Assembly: GCA_025526995.1 (NCBI GenBank)
Contig: JAHLKG010000005.1
Location: forward strand, 1,178,001 to 1,242,000
From: Powellomyces hirtus
Lineage: Eukaryota; Chytridiomycota; Chytridiomycetes; Spizellomycetales; Powellomycetaceae
Direction: 5' to 3'
Length of the DNA stretch: 64,000 bases
Below are positions 1-15,900 of the stretch, piece after piece. The notes under the pieces were generated by a model. It did no database searches. It was given only the letters and a program-made list of their open reading frames with translations, and was not told where the DNA came from. Positions within the stretch are counted from its first letter, which is position 1, and each line of letters begins with the position of its first letter. A program made the position numbers and the translations under genes.

Positions 1-433
1 ATACCCCAGATTCCGGCTTTGAGGAAACTCATTGTGCGTGTAGTTATAGTGTGTGTGGGATTGGTGAAGTTGTAATGAGCAGCAAGCTCCTCTACTTCTT
101 TTTTGCCCAGCGCGCCCCAAAACGAACTCTGCGACTGCGAGCCAAATTTGTGGATCGATCCTTGCCTGATTAACCAGTCACGTGTATCTCCTTTAATTCT
201 CCCTTTCCGGGAAATAGAAAGCTGCCACGCGGTTTCAATGTAAAGTGCTGACCGAACGCCAACTTCCGTAGCGCCAAAAAAGGGGCTGCGGACCATTCGC
301 AAGCTTTCCAAGAGGGATTCTCGTTGTCCATCCCCATCGAAGTTCTTCCAGGAGTCTCCCCTCATACCCTCGTTCCTCATTCCAACCGGACCTGTTCGCT
401 GCCCTCGTAGGACATTCGGAGAAGCCGCACAAG
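1..433. other. Intergenic, window edge
   Basis: No open reading frame or RNA gene could be supported here. The stretch is the upstream region of the membrane-protein gene starting at 434. It shows no repeat beyond ordinary sequence. Confidence 0.6.
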
Positions 434-1268
434 ATGAAGCTCGCGTCGCTCGATTATCGGACCGTAGCGTGGGCTGCCCTTTATTTGATATTATTCATAC
501 TGGCGGGCATATTTACGGGCGGTCTGTACTTTCAAGCTCAGTATGGATCCGCAAACGTGTGGTGAGTTCCTTTTATTTGAGCCACACTTGTCCAAGCTCG
601 TGGTGTTCTTGAATTTCAAAATTGCTCGGGCCGGGTTCCGTTGCGCTTATTTGCCGTGCTAACGAAGCGGCGTGCTTTCTTGCTTTTTTAGTCTGCTTTT
701 CGTTGATGACTACCGCGGTCAGGATGGATCCTGGACATTCCAAGCGAGTTCACCAGCTTGCGGCATAGTGATAGGGTAAGAATGGGACACCGTGTGAGGT
801 TCCTTGGGCGATGGTATTATGACCTTGATGACTAGGCACTCACCCACCGCATGGGTGAATCTCTCCTATTACAGGATAGGAGCACTGGGACTCATCCTAG
901 CCTTTCTCCTTGGGGGTTGCGCCCTTTATTTCCTCGTCACTGGCCAAGCACGCGCAAAACGAGTTATTCAGGCCTTTGCTCTGGTCGCGACAATGTTTGT
1001 TCTGGTAATGCTGGTTGCGGCATCCGTCACAACCGCGGGGGTGAATAAGACCTGCACCGCCATAGAGTCCGGTGCTGCGGATAAAAGCTGCGAGAACACC
1101 TTCAACAAGGGCTTTTACGCGGTTGATGGCTCAAATGAGCTTGAGGCTAAGAACTTGGGCACTGTCCGGGCAGCTGTCTCGGCTGGATGGCTTCTCGTCC
1201 TGGGTTGGGGCGGCTATGCCGCTGCCGAATGGTGGAACTGGCGCGTGGCCTCTCAACGATGGTGGTAG
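434..1268 (+). CDS. Four-pass membrane protein, unknown function
   Basis: Three exons, 434..561, 692..775 and 875..1268, join in frame to 201 residues. The start is the first ATG of a frame opening MKLASLDYRTVAWAALYL. Four hydrophobic segments are visible: about residues 9-33, 69-92, 101-125 and 170-187. Segments 1 and 2 are separated by a loop with two cysteines, and segments 3 and 4 by a hydrophilic loop with two more (NKTC and KSCEN). The four-pass layout with cysteines in the outer loops resembles MARVEL or claudin-like tetraspan proteins, but I see no diagnostic motif. The C-terminus is short and tryptophan-rich (AAEWWNW ... QRWW). It could act at the plasma membrane or in secretory vesicles; that is inference only. 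Confidence 0.8.
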
Positions 1269-3296
1269 ATACCACTCTCGATGGACGACGCTACGTACGG
1301 CTCATCTTGTGGAGACGCCAACTCCAACCGTCACTTGACGGGCTAAACGCCGAAAGAGCCTCGTTACCTACACGCATCCACCATTTCACCACCACGCAGC
1401 AGTACTCCACATAGAATGATCACGTCTCGCCGCCGTTGCTCGACCTGGCGGACACCTCTCTCCATCCCTTTTATCTAGTTTGTTTATAGGGCATATGTTC
1501 TTATTTATCTCTACAGTTTTTGTATATTTCCTAGCCTTGGTGGCTATTTTTGTGAATTATAATTTCTTGGATCTCACGTGCAGCTTCAATCTTTGTATCT
1601 AAATGGAGATGATCGAGTGCGAGCCGATCAGATCGCATGCCAACACAGTATAATCCTTGTCTGCATGCCATGCTGTGTCTCATTCAAGAGTCTTGGTTGC
1701 TCGTATGGCGATGGCGGCATTGTAGGCAAAGTGTTCCAAACCCTTCCAAATGTTGCCGATGCTTTACTGGGAATATCCATCAGTTCTCTCTCCTGGGCGC
1801 GGGCGACATACCTGAGCGGACAACTCGGCGGGCAGCTCACGCTTCTCGTGCTGAAACACCAGAGCTACAAGTTCCCAGGTTCGTTTGTTCAGCTCATCAA
1901 GCAGGTCAACAGACAGTTCAGGGAGAAGGCCGACACGCTGAATTTGGTAAGCAGGCGTTTGCCAAGCTTCCTGCAAATCGTCAAGAAATGCGTGACTTAT
2001 GGGAACACTTCCGCGAGGTGGTCAACGAGCTGATTCAGAACAGGGTTGAAGAAGCACGGAGCAAATGGCCTGCCAAACTGCACAACGAATAGCATGCTCA
2101 ATCTCCGTGAGATGCCGGAGCCGGACTCTGCGCTTGAATTTGCCGGATGCCCGTGTCATTCCAACGCTGACATCGCATACTTGGGACGTCCCATGGGCAT
2201 GCCTCTTTTGAATCTTTTTGACTCTCAATCGCGATTCAGGAAAGCTCTTCCCATTGGTGTGATCCACATCTCTTCGATGAAAAACACCTTTTGATGGAGC
2301 TGCAAGAAGTTGTCTCAACGGCAAATCTCAAGAGGCTGGGTGCCGCGGTGTCTTCTTGCAAATCGGACACTGGAGACATTTACGCCTCCTCGTAAGAAAA
2401 CCCCCGCTACCCAACCTTGAACTCGGAAAGTTTTCGGTGACTTCTGCTTCTTGCCAAGGTATCTTTTACAGAGTTTGGAATGTCAATGCATCAGCTCAAG
2501 AGCTAATATTTAGGGTCTCGGAGGACAGAGGGTGCTAACAGGGTGGCCTAAATGTGGCGCAAGTTGTTTACTCCACTTGGATACATCTAATCTTGTTGAG
2601 AACGCGGGGCCAGCTGGTCGGTAACTTGTCAATTTGCTACGCAGACTCTGCGCACAGTGCTTGTCGTCTGCTTGGGATGCTTCACGTTTTCGAAGCCTGC
2701 AGACGTTGTACCTTTTTTTGAGCTGCGTAAAGGAAAAGGCGAATGCTTTACGCAACATGCCCTTGCACAGCTCTGCGTGATGATCACGCTCTCCCGCCAA
2801 TTGGCTTAATGAATTACAGAAGCCGGAAGTTGTGTGCGGGAAAAGAGACGATGGACTAGCTCTTGATGGATTTGACTGTAAAAGGTATGCAAGTAGGATT
2901 CACAACAGCAAGTCTGACCTAGCTGCATCGGCCGTAGTCTTTGCAAAAGTCGTCAACTACGCTTAGGGTTAGGGTTAGGAGAAACAGCTTATTCTCGGAA
3001 GAGGGGCGTCTGTCCACATTATGCATGATGAGTGAGATATTACATTTATGTATATGGGTTTGAAGACTCCTGTGGCTCCCCCATCCTCCGGCTGGATTGA
3101 AGCAAACCCAGTTCTCCGCTCCCGATGCTAAACAGACACAGGTCTAAACAGCTTACTCCGCGCGAGGATGGGAGCAGGAAAGAACATGAGGCCTCTGCGC
3201 AGAGTGGGACAGCCGTCCAGAGGCCCTGCCCCGCCCCACCTTTTGTGTGCTCCGCATTTAAAAAAAAAATAAGATGGTACTTTGATTTTGGGAAAC
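1269..3296. other. 2-kb stretch without an intact gene
   Basis: No complete gene model closes here. Between about 1640 and 2395 several short frames on the plus strand look coding in composition, for example MRDLWEHFREVVNELIQN near 1990-2040 and KHLLMELQEVVSTANLKRLG near 2280-2340. They lie in different frames with stops between them and I could not join them by splice sites. A partly overlapping minus-strand frame (1764..1976) looks equally plausible, so even the strand is unsure. This may be a decayed gene. A short telomere-like array lies at 2963-2979. Confidence 0.35.
2963..2979 (+). repeat. Short interstitial TTAGGG array
   Basis: TTAGGG occurs twice in full followed by TTAGG, 17 bases in tandem. 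This is the canonical telomere unit of animals and many fungi. An array this short may be a relic of break repair or a binding site for a telobox protein (Tbf1/TRF class). Nothing around it suggests a chromosome end, since genes continue on both sides. Confidence 0.7.
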
Positions 3297-4400
<1,104 letters not shown>

Positions 4401-5007
4401 GACTGCGAATTACTGTGCGGAGGTAGGTGGAGACGGCGAGGGCTGTCGCGGTGAAGGCGGTGACAGTTGTTTGCAAAAGAAGAAAGTAATAAGCGAAAGT
4501 TGCGGAGACGCGTCGGAGCTCCTAGGAATCGTCAAAGTGCTGCGGGATTGCGACGGGATAAGGAACGAGGTGGAGGGCCGAGTGGGTGGAGCCGGTCTCT
4601 GCAACTGATGCGGGAGGGCTGACACGGGATTGGGATTGGAAGATTGCAAATGTCGGGGGCCAGGGAAGAAACGGCGGGCGGGTCGTCTTTTCGTTCGTTT
4701 CGTCGATGCGGCAGTTTTGGCAGGCGAGAGGCGCTTTCTTTGAACACGCAACGCAACTGCCTTTTCCCCTCCTAGTTTTAGTCTGTTTATCATCAGCGGC
4801 CCCCACTTGAACTCTATAATTGCTTGTTCTATTAAATTCTAATTATTGCCGCATTCGAGATTATGAATGGCTTGGTTGGCTGGCTGGTTTGGCTCCTTTG
4901 CAAAGCACACGTGATCCAGGAAACTGTCAATTCGGAATCGGATGGGACGGAATCTGGAGGGCGAGCGGATTGGAACGAATAAACGGTCCAATCCCACCAG
5001 ACCCACA
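4401..5007. other. Divergent intergenic region
   Basis: This lies between the divergent starts of the Rab6 and mitochondrial uS5 genes and should hold both promoters and 5' leaders. Open frames on the minus strand here are low in hydrophobic structure and look accidental. No RNA gene was recognised. Confidence 0.6.
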
Positions 5008-6001
5008 ATGTCTGTGCAAAACATGCGCTGTCTATTCCCCGCTCTCAGGATGAACACCTGTGGTAAGCGTCGGTCTGCGAGGAAGCGTGAGAATGAAATT
5101 GTTCGGGTTCGGCTCAGGATCTCATATTGTTTCTTTGACACTGTCTCAAGCCACGAGAGTGCAGTTCCGCCCAGCCGTCCAGCGTTTCCCTTCGTTTATC
5201 CGCAGCTATGCTGACAGTTCAGCAGCATCGATACCAGGCACTGCAAACCCTGCCGCCGGAGCATCCACGGCCTCAACCAGCAACAGCCACGAGGAACTTG
5301 GAGACATAAACAACGACCGTGCTCGTGAACCATTCCAGAGAGGCAATAGAACCAACAGCAACAACACCAGCAGCAGCAACAGCAATAACAACAGCCAAAG
5401 GCCCCCCGCTCTCACGCGGCTAATGAAACGCGTCCTCCACGTTCGACGTGTTGCTCGTGTCAACTCTGGTGGAAAGGTTCGATCAGTATCAGCGCTCGTC
5501 GTTGTTGGAAATGGAAACGGAGCCGCGGGATATGGAGAGGGGCGTGCCGTCGAAGCTGCTGCCGCAGTCTTGAAAGCTACCCGCAACGCCGAAAAGAACA
5601 TGACTTCCTTCTACCGCTTCAACAACCGAACCATTTTCAACAACATTGAATTTAACTGGCACAAGGTCCGACTGCAACTGCGAAGTGCCCCACCAGGTAT
5701 GGAATGTTTTCAGGGGACGATTTCCATGCCATCCTTGCTTCTTACCCCCTTGCTGTTTGTCATAGGTTACGGAGTCGTCGCCAACAATCATATTCACGAA
5801 ATCTGCCGCTGCATTGGCATCTCCGACTTGGGCGCTAAGGTGCATGGCTCGCGTAATCCTTTGAACGTCATCAAGGCCACATTCGAGGCCCTACACAGAC
5901 AACGAAGACCAGAAGACATTGCCCGTGCCCGGGGAAGCAAGGTCATGGACGTGGAGCTGACATATTACGGTCATACGGACAAATCAAACTCCAAGCCATA
6001 G
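5008..6001 (+). CDS. MRPS5: Mitochondrial small-subunit ribosomal protein uS5m
   Basis: Three exons, 5008..5062, 5151..5696 and 5766..6001, give 278 residues. The second intron is a multiple of three and has no stop, so an unspliced frame reads straight through it. The N-terminus (MSVQNMRCLFPALRMNTC, then an Arg-rich segment) looks like a mitochondrial targeting sequence. A Ser/Asn/Thr-rich linker follows. The S5 domain then begins near residue 125: RVARVNSGGKVRSVSALVV is the S5 RNA-binding segment, followed by the GNGNGAAGYG loop. The C-terminal S5 fold contains GVVANNHIHEICRCIGISDL and ends in AFEAL-like helices. It functions in the mitoribosomal small subunit near the mRNA channel. The start was chosen because the first exon gives the presequence and closes phase with the second. 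Confidence 0.93.
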
Positions 6002-6200
6002 ATGCTAAACATCGGATGATGGAGATTGGTTTGTGACACACATCACCTCTGCAACAAATGCCATGCAATGTGCAGCTCGCGTTCGCGTCATTTCGAGTCG
6101 TTCAACGACCGATTTACACACTTCTATTTTGTGACTACGGATAGAATTATCTATATATATATATGGTACATATCTCTGACCCAATCCTCTTGCTATGATC

Positions 6201-10424
<4,224 letters not shown>

Positions 10425-10813
10425 GTTTTTAGGTGGGTCCAGGATTGCGTGTGAAAGTATCGCACTGGAGGAATGGGAAGACAGCTGAGACAAAGGGGAG
10501 AGATGTCCAGACGAGACTTAATTAAGCCGGATGTGGTCAAATGAGAATGGGCGGAGTGCGAAGCGTTTTCGCGCGTGGCTTTTTCCCATCGTGGCTTTTC
10601 GCAGTGACAGCATGTTTTCACAGAGCCGGAAGTCGTGGTCAGACGGCGATTTCGGTCAGAATCAAAGAATGTCAACAGCCCCTCTTGTTCGCACTGTGAA
10701 CTCCACGCCGGAACTTCTGCCAAGTGCAAAAAGTGCTGCGATACATTCAAAGTACAGAGGTGCGCATGCATAGAGAGTCGTGGCAGCGCACGTCTTCAAA
10801 TGCCTGATCATCG
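10425..10813. other. Divergent intergenic region
   Basis: This separates the SMC5 start from the SANBR-like gene. A plus-strand frame around 10680-10780 has a run of cysteines (CSHCELHAG, KCKKCCDTF) that could be an upstream exon of the SANBR-like gene, but I could not join it by canonical splice sites. Confidence 0.4.
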
Positions 10814-12857
10814 ATGTCATTAGCAAACAGTCCAGCTGACACAAATGCATTGTCAGCCCGAATTTCAAGAGCAACATCTGCCGATCTTTCCAAGAATCTT
10901 GAGACCGCATCACAAGAGTCTGGCACAACTTCCGGCTCAGAACCCAATCCCGACCAGGCAGCAGCAGCAGCACCGGTAATTCGTTTCAAAGCCAACAGAC
11001 ACATGGATGTCATCATACACGTCTACGACGAAAGCAAAAATGGTAGGCCTGTGCACTCGTCTTCTATCCAAACAGTGCTCTCACTCTCTTCTGTACCAAA
11101 TATCCAGCGAAGCGAGATTTCTTCTGTCAGCGGGGTCTGTTGCTACGACACATGACCTATTTCACCAGCTACCTGCACAATCATGCCGCAGATGCCACCG
11201 TTGAAATTGACGTTCACTGCGACATTGAAGTCTTTCAGTGGCTCATGTCTTACATATCGAGAAAGAGGCCACTCTTTGGTAGGAATGGTTTGTTTGTAGC
11301 ACGTCTCACATTGTGTTCTAATGCCGAGATGCCTTGCAAAGAGCCGCGAATTGCGTTGAGCATCCTGATTAGCTCAAACTTTCTTCAAATGGCGGCTCTG
11401 GAAGATCTGTGCATACGATACATTTATGAAAACATGAATGAGGTTCTGAAGGGTATGTATTCAATAATTATCCTTCCTTCGGTGCAAACCTGGCTAATGC
11501 ATTTTCAGTTCCCATTGATATGGGCTGTCTGAGCCAGACACTCGTTGAGAAGTATGCAGATGCCTGCGTTTTGCAACTTGAGAAAGCCGACGTTGATGGC
11601 CCCCTTGATACTCTCTCAGGTTAACCAGACTGTTTACGATTGATGATATGCAAAATATCGATGATCCTCAGGACAAGATACTGAAGTATGTCATGCCCGA
11701 TGCCCATCACTTCTAAAGAACTATGACTCAACATGCCCTAGCCAGCTGTACTATGGAAAACTCCTAGAGCTGCTCAGCAGCCTGTCTGCGAAAAGGAACG
11801 CAATATGTGCCTGCAGATTGTGTGGAAAGCTGTACGCTCTGACAGAAGAGCCCCAGCTCTTCTGCAATGCGGCGGCCATGCAGATCGGCTTGAATGGCGA
11901 AGTATCAATCCCACACGAGAGGTATCAACCTCTTCCCTTTTCCCAGCAATGAATGACCCGTGCTCACTACTAAGTGCAGACTGTTCGGATACCATCAGAG
12001 ACCCTTCTTTCAACATCAATGAGTATATTGCCAATTCTCAGACTAGAAACAGCTGGAAGGACATGTATTGGATGTAAGCACACTGGATGGGGCATCAGCA
12101 ACCCTGCCTCGTTGAAGTCCGGAGATCTTGACTGGGGACTGATCATTGATCTCAACGAAGGATGTGGGGCGTTCTCAATCACCTATCATGCTCAGCGTGC
12201 AAGCAGGTCTTCCCATGCGGAGAATACATCAGCTGCTCACAGCATACCTGCGAACCATCCTTTGCGCCTGGGGAAGCTGTAACCGGATACCATGCATGCT
12301 GCGGGACGACAGCACAAAAGTTCGATGCCTTCCGGCCACTGACGGTATGTCCGATAATCAGCATCTGCATGGTAAACAGTTTGTACGAATGCAGCTCAAT
12401 AATTCGACGTCAGGGATGTTGTCAAATAGCTCATCGTCCGGATGACCCGCATGGGGAGCCATATCTAACATTTGAGAAGCATAAGGACGATGTACTGAAA
12501 CTGAGCTCTCATCGCTTCGCAATGGCTCCAAAACTCGTCGGGCACACCGGCGACTTAGCGCGAGCACTGGAGAGCGAGACAGCCGCGGTCGGCACTTCCT
12601 CGAAAAAATCGCTCAAAGAGGACCTCTTTGGTTTCAAGCAAACGGACGCGCTGCCATTTTCCTGGAGCGCAAGCAATGCAGGTGCTCACAGCAGAGGGAA
12701 ATATGCGCAAAGGACAGAAGGTAAAGCGTGTGAGAACAGAGCTGTTATCATGAAATGCGTCAGGTATCAAATGTATTCAATTTTGCCAGATGCCAAGAGG
12801 ATGCTCACAATAGCAAAAGCCGCTCGGAGAACTCGTTCCTCTCAACTTCAATCATAA
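10814..12857 (+). CDS. SANBR/KIAA1841-like BTB protein (DUF3342 family)
   Basis: Nine exons give 512 residues: 10814..11042, 11108..11278, 11342..11452, 11509..11619, 11672..11685, 11746..11921, 11975..12073, 12161..12344, 12414..12857. A BTB-like fold starts with MDVIIHVYDESKN and continues through HCDIEVFQWLMSYI and ALSILISSNFLQMAALEDLC. A cysteine-rich part then follows: CACRLCGKLYALT, NSWKDMYWMMWGVLNHLSC, SACKQVFPCGEYISCSQHTC and the GYHACCG segment. This order and spacing match human SANBR, a BTB protein implicated in regulating class-switch recombination. The SANT domain at the human N-terminus was not found, so the true start may be upstream. The 14-nt fifth exon is needed to keep frame and is the weakest part. 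A possible intron at 12721..12773 would change the C-terminus. Confidence 0.8.
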
Positions 12858-12922
12858 TGTACATGGGTGGGGTGCAACAGAAAAGAAATATGTGAAGTAT
12901 ACATAAAAAAAGTGCAGAACTG

Positions 12923-15900
12923 CTACTCGCAGGGTTCAAAAGCGTGAACCCTTGCTCTTTTAGAGTCCGAGTCTTCTAAGAATGGGGAGGCTGCACGCGT
13001 TCCGCATTCGAAAGTGCCTGTTTCCGAGAGGAAAGACTGGGTCTCGATGGGAGCTGCGGACGATGATAACCCCATCATGTCATTTCCTCTTTGCTGGTGC
13101 TCGTCTTCCTGCAGTTCGGTATCTGGCTCGCTACTTATAGGCTCTGAGCCAACCGCAAGGCACAATTCATAGTACCAGGCAGGATCTCGAGACAGAATTG
13201 TTGGTCTGATAGGTTTTCTGACAATCGGACTTCCCGGCAAGGAGATTGCATGACTTCCCGAGGCATCTCGAGCAACGTCTTCTTGCGCCAATGGCTTCGA
13301 ATCTGAGTGACGGCTATTCAGATCTCGTAACCTTGAAGGAGGGGTACCAACAGGTGACGCATTCCTGGAGAGGCTCGTCGGATCAGCGAACATATGAATC
13401 TCGGTAACTGACTTCGAAAGGTCATGGAGAGTAGTCCGCGGCGTGCTGCAGACAGAGGAAGGCAGACTGGCAGATGGGAGTGACTCATTGGATTCCATCG
13501 CATCCCCAACAAGTGGAAGGTTACTGCTGGTGCTCCTTAACGGATCCGCGAGCAGTCTATCGATGGACAATGGTTTTCTGCCGTCGCCACGCATTGGCCA
13601 GAGATGATTGATGCGCGAAACGGTTCCTGCTTGAGATCCCTGGAGAGCCACTTCTGTTGTGTCGGTGACAGGGGACATACTATCTGGGTTCAAACCTGCT
13701 CTTGTGGAGGCACTGTGACGATTACGATCTGGTGGTCGTGGTGCGTTGCTGTCGATCGTATGACCAATTGTGGAGTCAGTATCCGCGATGAAAGGCTGGC
13801 TGTCCTGCCCTGTGGGTGAATTTGGAATAGATATTCGAACATTGGCATCTTCCATCTCCTCAATATCGAGCTTCTCATGTGTCTCAATCTCAGCCACGTC
13901 GATGGGAAGGGAGGATGTCGGCGTTGTGGACCCGATACTTTCAGTCATCTCCATATCATTCGTTTGCCTGTCTGGGGAAGAATTGTTCTGATCGCTCTCA
14001 CTAGAGGCGACTAATGAAGACTGCGCCGGTACCATTAAAGCGTTAGAAGGCCGTGGCATTTTGTCAATTTCGTCCATTTGAACTTCTTCGGAATCAACGG
14101 ATATTGCGTCAATCATGGCACTATCCGGTGATTGCTCTTCCAGCTCAACGCTCATATTTTCCTGGACTTCCTGTGTTCTATCCTCATTATCATTTGGCTC
14201 TTCAACGACGGGAAGATGCTGCTTCATTTTGCCTTTGTCTGAGGTATTGTGGTCCACTGAGCAAAGCAACCCTTCCCTCGCTTGCGGAGTCGATTCGGGA
14301 AAGCCTGTGATGTCACAGCTCTCACGCAGCGCAGGAGAAAGAGAAACATGTGCATCCACAAATGGATCAGACACTTTCGTTACTTTAGCACTCCGTAAGT
14401 GTTCGGCCTGGCGTTGATTTGCCTGGTGATGAGCGGGACCAGGTTCCGCCTCCGACCGGGGCCTCACGATGAGGCGAATCCTTTTGATGGGTGGTCTGTC
14501 CAACCTGTCCCCGGATCTCTTTTGCGACGTATGTCGATCCAATCCAGAAGAAGGCTCAGCACCTGCGGCTGACGTCAAAGGACTGGTAATACTCATATCG
14601 TAAACGAGACGAAGGCGTCGGAAGGGTGTCTTCCCAGATGAAGGAAGGATGTTGTCAGTGCCAGGAGTACCGATAGCTTTTGTGGCGGGGGTAGTCTGAA
14701 CATCTTCGAATCTCGCATGGGTAGCTTTCAGAGCGGGCGGAGTGTGCACATGGTGGAGTGTCTTAGGAACAGATTTGGGAGCGGGAGTGACGCAGGGGGT
14801 CCGTACATCATCGAATGCTTGAGAAATGGCTTCGGGAGGGGGCGAGGCGCGTACATCATCAACTGCCGCCAGCTTGGCTTTCGCGGGGATAGCCAGGACA
14901 TCAACAAATGTCGCAACAGTCCCAGCAGCAGTCATAGGGGACGGGGAGCACGGTGCGCTTTCTATTGGGGGCAGCAGCGCGGAAGAGGTCGCGTTTTCCG
15001 GAACCTTGTGCTGTACAGGCGACGTGTTGCAGGTGTTGGATTCGCGCGTCATGTTAAGGGCTGTTTCTTTTATGGGAATGGATCGCGTCCGCGTTGGTGT
15101 TACGGTTTCTGTGCTTCTTTGGCGCACTTCAATGCGGGGGCTGTCCCAGAAAGGATTATCATCCACCGAACCTCGATGAGTGTTGGTTCTGCGATGCGGA
15201 GTATGGTACGGATTGTAGCGTGAGCCCCGCGGCGAATTAGTGGGTACAATGATTTTTGTGCGGCCCAGAACCCCTTTACCGGAGGCCGGGCTGTCTGTGC
15301 GGAGAGGAATCTCGGTGACTTTGAATGCTTTGGGAGGCGTCACACTCTCGTTGCGAGCCGGAGTTGTCGCGTGCGCAAAGAGCCCAGGGATTGCAGACAC
15401 CGTCGTAGGTGATGGTGCTGGCGCAGATGTTCGTGTTTTCTTAGCTGATGGCGTTTCGGGAAGTGGCAGAGGTCCTGTGGCTCTGAGATCTTCCGCTAGT
15501 GTTGACTGTGAAACAGTGGGCAACGGTGCGGGCAAGGGGGCGGAAAGGTCGTTGAGCTTCTGTATTTCCGTACGTGGGTGTGCTGGAGGGGCTGGTATCG
15601 AACGCGAAGTTTTTGGTGGAATAGGACTCTGTGTGGGTTCGGCGTTGTCCATCGCTGGGGAACGTCGCACAGATGCAAGAGTTTTTACTGGCACAGATGC
15701 GCCGAGTGGTACTGGTGGTACTTTAGCCGCTGCAGCAGTGTGCCCGGGTGCATCAGTCCCTTGAGGATTGCTTTCCGATGTGCCAGTAACGTGTAACTTC
15801 TCTGGTGTGGAGATGCTTGTTCTTTCTTTCGGTACTTCCATCTGATATGGAATTTTCGCGCTAGTCTCAGAAGAGCTTTCTTTCCGGGGTCGTACGATTT

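Noticed and set aside
4410..4806. Minus-strand frames upstream of RAB6
   Set aside because: Arg/Pro/Ser-rich translation without structure, located in the divergent promoter region.
6151..6165. Short TA run downstream of uS5m
   Set aside because: A few TA units in a 3' flank are ordinary and not a meaningful repeat.
14717..15764. Long plus-strand frames opposite the DBF4 tail
   Set aside because: They are complementary to low-complexity DBF4 sequence, and there is no start context or homology.
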